Shown: positions 9,879 to 18,716, counted from the first letter of the stretch. The stretch: 32,256 nt of DNA from Acidimicrobiales bacterium (GCA_012513855.1 JAAZBK010000509.1:1-32256), one strand, 5' to 3'. Translations and numbers: made by a program. Notes: a model not told the origin generated them from the sequence alone.

Positions 9879-11495
9879 GTGACCGTCTACGTCGCCGAAG
9901 AGTTCACCAGCGAGGAAGCCGACGTCCTCCGCCGCTACTTCACCAACCTGGACAGCCCGGTGTTCGCTCTGGTGAACCTGCCCGAGGTGGTGAAGGGGGC
10001 GCTGTTCGCCCGCTACTCACGCTCGGCCAAGAGCCTCCGCCGGCTGTTCCTCGACGAGTTCGTGGGCGAGCTCGACATCTCGGGCGACCAGTCGATCGAC
10101 GCCACCATCGGGCTCCGTCGGGCCGAGGAGCTCTACGACCGCGTGTTCTTCGAGTACGGCGACGACTCCGTGGCGCAGCTCGGTGGAGTGCACCTGGCGT
10201 GCGAGCAGGCCTCCAACCTGCTCACCAAGGTGCTCGAGTGGGGTCGGCTCATGTCGTACCTCGAGCAGTCGACGCGATACATCGCCTACGACGCCCGGAT
10301 CGGCGGCCGCTACCGCTTCCACCGCGACCCGGCCGTGCTCGGGTCTCCGCTCGGAACCCGCTACGTCGGTGAGATGGACCGCCTGTTCGACACCTACGCC
10401 GCGCTGCTGCCCAAGCTCACCGACTTCTTCCGGGAGCAGTTTCCGAAGGACCCGAACGACTCCGACTTCGTCTACCGCCAGGCCATCCGGGCCAAGGCGT
10501 TCGACTCCCTGCGTGGGATCCTTCCGGCCGCATCGCTCTCCAACGTGGGCATCTACGGGACCGGTCAGGCGTATGAGGCCCTGCTCCTGCGGATGCGCTC
10601 GCACCCTCTACCAGAGGCCCGGACCTACGCCGACCTGATGCTCCACGAGCTCCGCAAGGTGATCCCCTCGTTCCTGAAGAGGGTCGACCTCGACGATCGC
10701 GGCGTGGCGTGGAGCACCTACCTGGCCGCCAACCGCTCGGCCATGGACGAGGTGGCGGAACGGCTGTTCCCGGCCGACGGCACCGTCGAGGAGTCACCGC
10801 TCGTGACCCTCACCGACTTCGATCCCGATGCGGAGATCAAGATGGTGGCGGCGATGCTCTACGCCCACACCAACCGGCCCGAGGCCCAGGTCGAGGCGGT
10901 GGTCCGGGCCATGTCCGCCCAGGACCGGCTCGAGGTCGTGCGGGCCTACGTGGGGGAGAGGTCGAACCGGCGGCACCGGCCCGGTCGGGCCCTCGAACGG
11001 ATCGACTACCGATTCGACGTGCTGGCCGACTACGGCGCGTTCCGAGACCTCCAGCGGCACCGGATGCTCACCGTCGAGTGGCAGCAGCTCAGCCCCCGGC
11101 ACGGCTACGTGCGTCCGGAGTCGATCGACCTGGCTGGTCAGCGCGACGAGTTCGACGCGGCCATGGAGCGGTCGGCTGCGCTGCACGACCTCCTCGAACC
11201 CCGTTTCCCGGCGCAGGCCCCCTATGCGGTGGCCCTCGCCTTCAAGGTCCGGTTCGTGATGCAGATGAACGCCCGGGAAGCCATGCACATGCTCGAGCTC
11301 CGCAGCGGGCCGCAGGGCCACCCGTCGTACCGTGAGGTCGCTCAGGACATGCACCGGCAGGTGGCCGAGGTCGCCGGTCACCACGCGGTGGCCGAGATGA
11401 TGCGCTACGTCGACCACTCTCCGGAGCCGTCTCTGGAACGGCTTGACGCCGAGCGCCGGGCCGAAGCCCGCCGGTCAGGTGGCACTTCCGCCTGA
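9879..11495 (+). CDS. tandem-domain FAD-dependent thymidylate synthase (ThyX)-like protein
   Basis: GTG start after the intergenic gap (track start 9720 lies inside the upstream gene). Two ThyX-motif-like segments: GRLMSYLEQSTRY and QRHRMLTVEWQQLSPRHGY. Confidence 0.75.
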   Translation: MTVYVAEEFTSEEADVLRRYFTNLDSPVFALVNLPEVVKGALFARYSRSAKSLRRLFLDEFVGELDISGDQSIDATIGLRRAEELYDRVFFEYGDDSVAQLGGVHLACEQASNLLTKVLEWGRLMSYLEQSTRYIAYDARIGGRYRFHRDPAVLGSPLGTRYVGEMDRLFDTYAALLPKLTDFFREQFPKDPNDSDFVYRQAIRAKAFDSLRGILPAASLSNVGIYGTGQAYEALLLRMRSHPLPEARTYADLMLHELRKVIPSFLKRVDLDDRGVAWSTYLAANRSAMDEVAERLFPADGTVEESPLVTLTDFDPDAEIKMVAAMLYAHTNRPEAQVEAVVRAMSAQDRLEVVRAYVGERSNRRHRPGRALERIDYRFDVLADYGAFRDLQRHRMLTVEWQQLSPRHGYVRPESIDLAGQRDEFDAAMERSAALHDLLEPRFPAQAPYAVALAFKVRFVMQMNAREAMHMLELRSGPQGHPSYREVAQDMHRQVAEVAGHHAVAEMMRYVDHSPEPSLERLDAERRAEARRSGGTSA

Positions 11496-11591
11496 TTTCT
11501 GGTTCGTGGATGCGGCATCGCGTGCGCGTGCGCGTATGATCCGCCGCGACCTTCGGCCCGTTGGCCCCCGACCTCTCCAGTGAAGGACCCC

Positions 11592-12116
11592 ATGTCTGAC
11601 GAAGAAATCATCGAAGACGACGACCTCGAGGTCGATGACGAAGACGACGACCTCGAGGAAGACGTCATCGATGACGAGGCGTTCGACGACGACGACGAAG
11701 CCATCGACGTCGACGAGGACGACGATGTGGTCGACGACCTCGACGAAGAGGAAGAGGACGAGAAGAAGAAGGCCGCCCCGTCGTCCACCCGCAACCGCTC
11801 TGGCTCTGGGTCCGGCGACGAGGAGGAGGAGGAGGACGACGACGACCTCGACCCCGACGACGTCGAGGAGGATCTGGACACGATCCTGCGCGACCGCATC
11901 AAGGCCGGCGCCGACGACGACGAAGACGAGGACGAGGAGGCTCCGGCCGACGACCGCTCCGAGGGCGGCGACCGGCTCGCCCCCCGCGCCGCCGAGGAGT
12001 TCTCCTGCCCCGCCTGCTTCCTGCTCGTCCGGCGCAGCCAGTTCAGCTCGAAGCGCACCGACTGCCCGGGTGGGTTCGACGGCGAGGACTGCCCGATGAA
12101 GGAACGCTTCGCCTGA
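11592..12116 (+). CDS. acidic protein with C-terminal zinc ribbon, DUF4193-like
   Basis: Long Asp/Glu-rich N-terminal half; C-terminus EEFSCPACFLLVRRSQFSSKRTDCPGGFDGEDCP resembles the DUF4193 CxxCF...RSQ end. Alternative GTG start at 11580. Confidence 0.6.
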   Translation: MSDEEIIEDDDLEVDDEDDDLEEDVIDDEAFDDDDEAIDVDEDDDVVDDLDEEEEDEKKKAAPSSTRNRSGSGSGDEEEEEDDDDLDPDDVEEDLDTILRDRIKAGADDDEDEDEEAPADDRSEGGDRLAPRAAEEFSCPACFLLVRRSQFSSKRTDCPGGFDGEDCPMKERFA

Positions 12117-12210
12117 GGTCGCCCGGTCGGTGAAGCGGCCAGGTGGTCACGGCGTGGCCCGGGCGACCTGCCATTCGCTCCCGGGTCCGTCGGTCGGTCA
12201 AAATGGAGAG

Positions 12211-12759
12211 GTGACCGACTCGAAGCGACCTGCCGAGCAAGCCGTCGAGCTGGCGGTGTTCGCACCCATCGGGTTCGCGCTGGAAGCGAAGAGCCTCCTG
12301 CCCACGTTCGTCGAACGGGGACGGCAGCAGGTGATGATGGCCAAGATGGTCGGTCGCTTCGCGGTGACCCAGGGTCAGGCGGTGGGCAAGCGGCGGCTGT
12401 CCCAGGCCCAGGCCCAGGCGGAGGCGCTGCTGGCGGAGTTCGGGGTCGGTGCCCCGGCTCCGGAACGCTCGACCGGCGCGGATCGGACCGCTGCGGATCA
12501 GAACGGATCCAGGTCGCCCGTCGCCCCGACCTCTGCGACCTCGACCACACCGGCGCCGGCGTCGGACCGGGTGGCGCAGTCCAGTGCGGCTTCGGCCGAC
12601 CTCGCCATCGCCGACTACGACAGCCTGGCCGCGTCCCACGTGATCCCGCGGTTGGCCGGCCTCGACGACGTCGAGCTGGAGGCCGTCAGGGCCTATGAGT
12701 CGGCCCACCGGGCCCGCAAGACGATCCTGGGCAAGATCGCCCAGCTCCAGGGCAGCTAG
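12211..12759 (+). CDS. conserved hypothetical protein
   Basis: ORF with GTG start (VTDSKRPAEQAVELAVFAPIGFALEAKSLL...) preceded by GGAGAG; the track extends to GTG 12130. Confidence 0.6.
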   Translation: MTDSKRPAEQAVELAVFAPIGFALEAKSLLPTFVERGRQQVMMAKMVGRFAVTQGQAVGKRRLSQAQAQAEALLAEFGVGAPAPERSTGADRTAADQNGSRSPVAPTSATSTTPAPASDRVAQSSAASADLAIADYDSLAASHVIPRLAGLDDVELEAVRAYESAHRARKTILGKIAQLQGS

Positions 12760-12765
12760 CGCCCC

Positions 12766-13269
12766 GTGGAGAGCGCTCGGCGTGCCGAGGCCGCCGACCT
12801 CACCGAGGTGGTCGCGCTGGCTCGAGAGGGTCAGGCAGAGCTCAGGCTCAACCGTGGGGGAGCGATCTGGTCGGTCCGGGAGGCGCGCCGGGAGCCCATC
12901 GACGACGACCTGATGGGAGCGCTCGCGGGTGAACCGGGCCGCTTCATCGTGGTGGGGCTGATCGACGCGACCATCGTGGGGTTCGGCGCTATGCACCTCG
13001 AGACGCTCCACGATCACGACGTCCTGGCCGTCGTGACCGATCTCTACGTGGTGAAGGAAGCCCGTGGGGTGGGGGTGGGCGAAGCCATGATGGACCTCCT
13101 CCTGGACCACGCCGGCGACGCCGGTGCCGTGGGGATCGACGCCCTGGCCCTGCCGGGCGACAGGGCCACCAAGAACTTCTTCGAACGCTTCGGGCTCACC
13201 GCGAGGGCGATCCTGGTGCATCGGTCCCTCCGGTCACCAGAGGCCGCGAGCGGGGGCGAGTATCGGTGA
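12766..13269 (+). CDS. GNAT family N-acetyltransferase
   Basis: VVTDLYVVKEARGVGVGEAMMDLLLDHAGDAGAVGIDALALPGDRATKNFFERFGLTAR. Confidence 0.82.
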   Translation: MESARRAEAADLTEVVALAREGQAELRLNRGGAIWSVREARREPIDDDLMGALAGEPGRFIVVGLIDATIVGFGAMHLETLHDHDVLAVVTDLYVVKEARGVGVGEAMMDLLLDHAGDAGAVGIDALALPGDRATKNFFERFGLTARAILVHRSLRSPEAASGGEYR

Positions 13270-13694
13270 GCGGCCCGCACGTGGCCGTCAGCGCGGTCCT
13301 GGTCGACGACGACCGGCTGCTCCTCGTCCGGCGGGGCCACGGTCCGGCCGCCGGGACCTGGGCGGTACCGGGCGGTCGGGTGGAGGAGGGTGAGATGCTC
13401 GCCGAGGCCGTGGTGAGGGAGCTTCGGGAGGAGACCGCCCTGGAGGGGGTGTGCGGCCGCCTGATCGGCGTCCTGGAGCTGCTCGCCGACCCCGACCCGC
13501 CTGAGCACGAGGGTCCTGAGCACTTCGTGATCCTCTGCCACGAGGTGTCGCTCCTGGAATCGGCAGAGCCCGAGGCCGGAGACGACGCCGCCGAGGCCCG
13601 CTGGGTGGACCTCGGCGACGTCGCTGAGCTCAGGTTGGCACCCGGCCTGGCCGAGTTCCTGCACGACCACGCGATCATCGAGACGATCACGTGA
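13266..13694 (+). CDS. Nudix hydrolase
   Basis: Nudix box GGRVEEGEMLAEAVVRELREETAL; ATGA-type overlap with the GNAT gene. Confidence 0.92.
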   Translation: MSGPHVAVSAVLVDDDRLLLVRRGHGPAAGTWAVPGGRVEEGEMLAEAVVRELREETALEGVCGRLIGVLELLADPDPPEHEGPEHFVILCHEVSLLESAEPEAGDDAAEARWVDLGDVAELRLAPGLAEFLHDHAIIETIT

Positions 13695-13712
13695 TCTGGA
13701 GGATCTAGAGGG

Positions 13713-14489
13713 TCACTTGCCCTTCCACACGGGATCGCGCTTCTCGATGAAGGCGGTGAGGCCCTCGCCGAAGTCCTCGGTCTGGAACATCTTGACCATG
13801 CCCTCGCCCGACAGCTTCCAGCCGACCTCGTCGGGCTGATCGGTGGCGGCCAGGATGATCGAGCGGCTCTCGCGAACTGCGAGGGGAGCAGCCTGGGTGA
13901 CCTCTCCGGCCAGCTCCAGGGCGGTGTCGAGCGCTGCACCCTCGGCGCAGAGGCGGTTGACCAGCCCGAAGTGGTGGGCCCGCTCGGCCGGGAAGTCGAG
14001 ACGCCCGGTGAGCGCGAGCTCCATGGCGATGTTGCGGGGGATCTTGCGCGGGAGGCGGAAGAGGCCGCCGGCGCCGGCCACCAGGTTCCGCTTCACCTCG
14101 GGGATGCCGAACACGGCGGTGTCGGACGCCACCACCAGGTCGCAGGCCAGGACGATCTCGGTGCCACCGGCCAGAGCCGGACCGTCGACCGCGGCGATGA
14201 GCGGCTTGGTGCGCTCACGCTGGACGATGCCGGCGAAACCGCCCTTCTGGGTGGTCATGCCACCGGGATCGACGCTCATCTGCTTGAGGTCGGCGCCGGC
14301 GCAGAAGATGTAGCCCTTCTCGGTCCGGGCGCCGGTGATGATGCCGACCCAGGCTTCGGGGTCCTCTTCGAGGCGGTCGAGACCGGCCTCGATGCCCTGG
14401 GCGACGTCGGTGTTGACGGCGTTGCGGGCGTCCGGGCGGTTGATGGTGAGCACGGCCACGTGGCCGCGCAGTTCGTAATCGACGGTCAT
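13713..14489 (-). CDS. enoyl-CoA hydratase/isomerase family protein
   Basis: MTVDYELRGHVAVLTINRPDARNAVN...FCAGADLKQM...KPLIAAVDGPALAGGTEIVLACDLVVAS. The 464-aa track ORF runs upstream of the real start. Confidence 0.92.
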   Translation of the reverse strand: MTVDYELRGHVAVLTINRPDARNAVNTDVAQGIEAGLDRLEEDPEAWVGIITGARTEKGYIFCAGADLKQMSVDPGGMTTQKGGFAGIVQRERTKPLIAAVDGPALAGGTEIVLACDLVVASDTAVFGIPEVKRNLVAGAGGLFRLPRKIPRNIAMELALTGRLDFPAERAHHFGLVNRLCAEGAALDTALELAGEVTQAAPLAVRESRSIILAATDQPDEVGWKLSGEGMVKMFQTEDFGEGLTAFIEKRDPVWKGK

Positions 14490-14568
14490 GGGTCGACACG
14501 GTACCGCACTTGACCGACCAGTCAGGTTTTCGGTGGAGCGCCGGCCTCCGACGCATCCACTGAGGCCC

Positions 14569-16155
14569 TCAAGCGGATTCGGGGCCGTCCTCGGAGGCGT
14601 TTTCGGCCGGCGCGTCGGTGGTCTGGGCCTCGGTGGTCTGGGCCTCGGTGCTCTGAGCGTCGGTGGACTGGGCCTCGGCGCTCGGTACCTCGGGGGTAGC
14701 GGCCTCGCCGACCTCGGTGGTGGGGGAGACGGCGTCGTCAGGCTGGGTGGGAGCGGCCTCGACCGAGCTGGCCTCTGCCTGGGCGGGGGTGGTGTCGGTC
14801 TCGGGCTTGGGGGGCTTGGGAGGACGCGGTGCGTCGGACCTGGGGGCACCCGATCCCTTGGCACCGCCGCGGGAACGGCTGCCGCCGCGCCCGCCCCTGC
14901 GCTTGGCGCCCTCGGGCGGCGGCGTGATGCCGAACTCCTGGGCGATGTGGGGGAGTCGTCCGGCCACCCGCGTGACCACGCCGATGAGCTCCTCGCCCGG
15001 CGTCTCGGGCTTGCTGGCCGGGGTGACCTGGAGGCGAACCGGCGAGAACGAGAGCGCGTCGAGCACGGTGGCCCAACGGTCGGGGACGGTGTCGGCCGTG
15101 AGAGCACCGGAGGCGGCCTCGATCAGCTTGGCGGCGACGTCGGGCGGCAGGGGAGCGCCGGCCTTGGGGGGACGCGAACTGAGGCGCAGGGCACGGACAA
15201 CTCGCCCGGTGGCGAGGGTCTCGCTGATCTCGGTGAGCCAGGCGCCCTGCTCGGCGTCGACGCGGCGGGCGAGGCCCTCCTTGATCTGCTCGGCGAGCGC
15301 CTTGGCCTCGTCGTCGCGGGCACCGACCTCGGCAGCCACCACCACCGAGCGGAGATCGCGGAGGTCGAGCTCGTCGAGGTCTGCCACCGCGGCTTCGGCG
15401 CGGTCGCGCCACTCCGCCACGCGGAGCGCGGGGTACAGGCGCTCGGCCACGGCCAGGAGGGCGTCGGCCTTGACCAGCGGCTGGCCGGCCGCCTTGGCCT
15501 GCTCGTTCTGCTTCTCGACCGCCTGGCGCACAGCGGGTACTCCGCCCCGCAGGAGCTGCTCGGCGATCACCTGCTCCTCGGGAGCGAGCGCCTCGAGCGC
15601 GGCCTTGCGGTGGGTGCGGGCGGGCCGGAGCCGCTTGGCCTTGGGGCGCGACGGGGGAGCGGGACGCTCCGGACGGGGGCGGCGGTTGCCACCCTCGCGT
15701 GGCCCCCGGCCGCGACGGTCACCGTCGGGGCCCCCACCTGAGCGCTCGCCATCGCGGCGCGAACGGCCCTCGCCGTCGCGGCGGCGGTCTCCGCGATCGC
15801 CACGACCGCGACCTCCGGGACGATCGCCGCGGTCGCGATCGCCGCGGTCTCGACGGTTGCCGCCTCGCTTCGGTGCCAGCGTGGTGGTGACCAGTTGATC
15901 GTCGGCCAGGTCGCGACCGATCAACTCGATGCGGCCCTCGGACTCCTTCTTGGTCTTGGGCGGGGTGACCGACAAGACCTCGGTTCCGTCCAGCGTGGTG
16001 TCGACCTCGGCCCGCAGGACGTCGCCGACGGACGCCCCCTGGGGGAGCCGGTCGGCGCCGACCACGCCCTTGGGCTGCTTGGCCCCGGCCGCGCGCCAGG
16101 TCCAGGTCTGGTCCTCGCGGACGCTGGTGAGCTCGATGTCGATCTTGCGGGACAT
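14569..16155 (-). CDS. conserved hypothetical with RG/RD-rich disordered segment
   Basis: MSRKIDIELTSVREDQTWTWRAAGAKQPKGVV...; central GGNRRDRGDRDRGDRPGGRGRGDRGDRRRDGEG..., helical middle, Thr/Glu/Ala repeat C-terminus. Confidence 0.75.
   Translation of the reverse strand: MSRKIDIELTSVREDQTWTWRAAGAKQPKGVVGADRLPQGASVGDVLRAEVDTTLDGTEVLSVTPPKTKKESEGRIELIGRDLADDQLVTTTLAPKRGGNRRDRGDRDRGDRPGGRGRGDRGDRRRDGEGRSRRDGERSGGGPDGDRRGRGPREGGNRRPRPERPAPPSRPKAKRLRPARTHRKAALEALAPEEQVIAEQLLRGGVPAVRQAVEKQNEQAKAAGQPLVKADALLAVAERLYPALRVAEWRDRAEAAVADLDELDLRDLRSVVVAAEVGARDDEAKALAEQIKEGLARRVDAEQGAWLTEISETLATGRVVRALRLSSRPPKAGAPLPPDVAAKLIEAASGALTADTVPDRWATVLDALSFSPVRLQVTPASKPETPGEELIGVVTRVAGRLPHIAQEFGITPPPEGAKRRGGRGGSRSRGGAKGSGAPRSDAPRPPKPPKPETDTTPAQAEASSVEAAPTQPDDAVSPTTEVGEAATPEVPSAEAQSTDAQSTEAQTTEAQTTDAPAENASEDGPESA
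14615..14689. repeat. five tandem 15-bp units, consensus TCGGTGGTCTGGGCC
   Basis: Units at 14615, 14630, 14645, 14660, 14675; encode Q(S/T)T(E/D)A-type pentapeptides on the minus strand. Confidence 0.85.
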
Positions 16156-16233
16156 AGGGGTGACAACCTACTAGGCGCGGCCGGCACGACTGACCGGGTA
16201 GACACCGGACCTGACCCCTTCCATGGAGAAGCG

Positions 16234-18639
16234 ATGAGCAAGGCAAGTCCCCGAAGCAAGGCAGCCCCCGGAGGCACCGGGGTCCACGTGGCCGACAGCC
16301 ACGACCTGATCAGGGTGCAGGGCGCCCGCGAGAACAACCTGAAGGACGTGAACGTCGAACTGCCCAAGCGGCGGCTGACGGTGTTCACCGGTGTCTCGGG
16401 TTCGGGCAAGAGCTCGCTGGTGTTCGCCACCATCGCGGCCGAGTCGCAGCGGATGATCAACGAGACCTACAGCTCGTTCGTCCAGGGGTTCATGCCGTCG
16501 ATGGCCCGGCCCGACGTCGACCTGCTCGACGGCCTCACCACGGCGATCATCGTCGACCAGGAGCGGATGGGCTCGAACCCCCGCTCGACGGTGGGCACCG
16601 CAACCGACGCGAACGCCCTGCTGCGGATCCTGTTCAGCCGCATCGGTCAGCCGCACGTGGGCTCGCCCCAGGCGTTCTCGTTCAACGTCGCCTCGGTGAG
16701 CGGCGCGGGCGCGGTCACCCTGGAGAAGGGCGGCAAGAAGGTGCGGGAGAAGCGGAGCTTCAGCATCACGGGCGGCATGTGCCCCAACTGCGAGGGGCGG
16801 GGGGCGGTGTCCGACTTCGACCTGACCGCCCTCTACGACGAGTCGAAGTCGCTCAACGAGGGGGCCATCACCATCCCCGGTTACTCCATGGACGGCTGGT
16901 ACGGCCGCATCTATCGCGGTTGCGGGTGGTTCGACGCCGACAAGCCGATCAGGAAGTACACCAAGAAGGAGCTGAACGACCTCCTCCACAAGGAGGCCAC
17001 CAAGATCAAGGTCGAGGGGATCAACCTCACCTACCTCGGCCTGATCCCCCAGATCCAGAAGTCGATGCTCTCCAAGGACGTCGAGTCGATGCAGCCCCAC
17101 ATCCGGGCGTTCGTCGAGAAGGCCATCACCTTCACCACCTGCCCGGAGTGCGACGGCACCCGCCTGAGCGAGCTGGCCCGCTCGTCGAAGATCGCCGGCA
17201 AGAGCATCGCCGACGTCTGCTCCATGCAGATCACCGACCTGGCCGAATGGGTGAGAGGCCTCGACGACCCCTCGGTCGAGCCGTTGCTGGCGGGTCTCCA
17301 GCACCTGCTCGACTCCTTCACCGAGATCGGACTCGGCTACCTGTCGCTCGACCGCTCGGCGGGCACCCTCTCGGGGGGTGAGGCGCAGCGGACCAAGATG
17401 ATCCGCCACCTCGGCTCATCCCTCACCGACGTCACCTACGTGTTCGACGAGCCCACCATCGGCCTGCACCCCCACGACATCGACCGCATGAACGGCCTGC
17501 TCCTCCAACTGCGCGACAAGGGCAACACGGTGCTGGTGGTGGAGCACAAGCCCGAGACCATCGCCATCGCCGACCACGTGGTCGACCTGGGCCCGGGGGC
17601 CGGCTCGGCGGGCGGCAGCGTCACCTTCGAGGGCACCGTCGACAGACTGAGGGGCAGCGACACGGTCACGGGCCGTCACCTCGACGACCGATCCTCGCTG
17701 AAGGAGTCGGTGCGCGAGTCGGTGGGCGCCATCGAGGTGCGTGGGGCGTCGACCAACAACCTCCAGGACGTGAACGTCGACATCCCACTGGGCTTCCTCT
17801 GCGTGGTGACAGGCGTGGCCGGGTCGGGCAAGAGCTCGCTCATCCACGGATCGGTGGCTGGTAGGGAGGGGGTGGTGGTGATCGACCAGGGCGCCATCAA
17901 GGGCTCGCGGCGCAGCAACCCCGCCACCTACACCGGGCTGCTGGATCCGATCCGCAAGGCGTTCGCCAAGGCCAACGGGGTGAAGCCGGCGCTGTTCAGC
18001 TCGAACTCGGAGGGGGCATGCCCCACCTGCAACGGCGCGGGCGTGATCTTCACCGACCTCGGTCCCATGGCCACCGTGGAGTCGCCGTGCGAGGAGTGCG
18101 AGGGGAGGCGGTTCCAGGCGTCGGTGCTGGAGTACACCTTCGGCGGCAAGAACATCGCCGACGTCCTGGCCATGCCCGCCACCGAGGCCGCGGCCTTCTT
18201 CGCTGACGGTGACGCCAAGATCCCCGCCGCCCACAAGATCCTGGAGCGCCTCGTCGACGTCGGGCTCGGCTACATCAGCCTGGGCCAGCCGCTCACCACG
18301 CTGTCCGGAGGCGAGCGCCAGCGGCTGAAGCTGGCCACCCAGATGGCCGACAAGGGCGACGTCTACATCCTCGACGAGCCCACCACCGGCCTCCACCTGG
18401 CCGACGTCGAACAGCTCCTGGGCCTGCTGGACCGGCTGGTCGACGGCGGACGCTCGGTGATCGTGATCGAGCACCACCAGGCGGTCATGGCCCACGCCGA
18501 CTGGATCATCGACCTCGGTCCCGGTGCCGGCCACGACGGCGGCCAGGTGGTGTTCGAGGGCACGCCGGCCGACCTGGTCGACTCCCGCAAGACCCTCACC
18601 GGCCAGCACCTGGCCGAGTACGTGGGCGCAATGGCGTGA
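16234..18639 (+). CDS. short UvrA paralog (UvrA-like ABC ATPase, about 801 aa)
   Basis: Two Walker A motifs (GVSGSGKSSL, GVAGSGKSSL), two LSGGE signatures, Cys clusters CPNCEGRG/CPECDG and CPTCNGAG/CEECEGRRF; ATG after GGAGAAGCG. Confidence 0.88.
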   Translation: MSKASPRSKAAPGGTGVHVADSHDLIRVQGARENNLKDVNVELPKRRLTVFTGVSGSGKSSLVFATIAAESQRMINETYSSFVQGFMPSMARPDVDLLDGLTTAIIVDQERMGSNPRSTVGTATDANALLRILFSRIGQPHVGSPQAFSFNVASVSGAGAVTLEKGGKKVREKRSFSITGGMCPNCEGRGAVSDFDLTALYDESKSLNEGAITIPGYSMDGWYGRIYRGCGWFDADKPIRKYTKKELNDLLHKEATKIKVEGINLTYLGLIPQIQKSMLSKDVESMQPHIRAFVEKAITFTTCPECDGTRLSELARSSKIAGKSIADVCSMQITDLAEWVRGLDDPSVEPLLAGLQHLLDSFTEIGLGYLSLDRSAGTLSGGEAQRTKMIRHLGSSLTDVTYVFDEPTIGLHPHDIDRMNGLLLQLRDKGNTVLVVEHKPETIAIADHVVDLGPGAGSAGGSVTFEGTVDRLRGSDTVTGRHLDDRSSLKESVRESVGAIEVRGASTNNLQDVNVDIPLGFLCVVTGVAGSGKSSLIHGSVAGREGVVVIDQGAIKGSRRSNPATYTGLLDPIRKAFAKANGVKPALFSSNSEGACPTCNGAGVIFTDLGPMATVESPCEECEGRRFQASVLEYTFGGKNIADVLAMPATEAAAFFADGDAKIPAAHKILERLVDVGLGYISLGQPLTTLSGGERQRLKLATQMADKGDVYILDEPTTGLHLADVEQLLGLLDRLVDGGRSVIVIEHHQAVMAHADWIIDLGPGAGHDGGQVVFEGTPADLVDSRKTLTGQHLAEYVGAMA

Positions 18640-18642
18640 AGC

Positions 18643-18697
18643 AGGTGTGTGCAGTTCGGTCGAATTATTCGACCAAAGCACTCACACCTTCTTTGTT
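18643..18697 (+). terminator. candidate intrinsic terminator / quasi-palindrome after the UvrA paralog
   Basis: AGGTGTG(18643-18649)...GGTCGAAT-T-ATTCGACC(18658-18674)...CACACCT(18683-18689), all centred on 18666, followed by TCTTTGTT. Confidence 0.5.
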
Positions 18698-18716
18698 GGA
18701 ACGCCCATAATCTACG

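Noticed and set aside
11405-12550. 381-aa minus-strand ORF with poly-Ser
   Set aside because: Poly-Ser arises from reading the GAC/GAG acidic-codon tract in antisense; no signal of a real gene.
14490-15107. N-terminal extension of the enoyl-CoA hydratase ORF (Pro/Arg-rich)
   Set aside because: Overlaps the same-strand RG-rich gene in another frame and precedes a good ATG at 14489.
15895-16233. N-terminal extension of the UvrA-like ORF
   Set aside because: Antisense to the start of the RG-rich gene; the ATG at 16234 has a GGAGAAG ribosome site and the homologous region starts after it.
16171-17409. 412-aa and 421-aa minus-strand ORFs under the UvrA paralog
   Set aside because: Antisense to strongly conserved ATPase motifs; no independent evidence.
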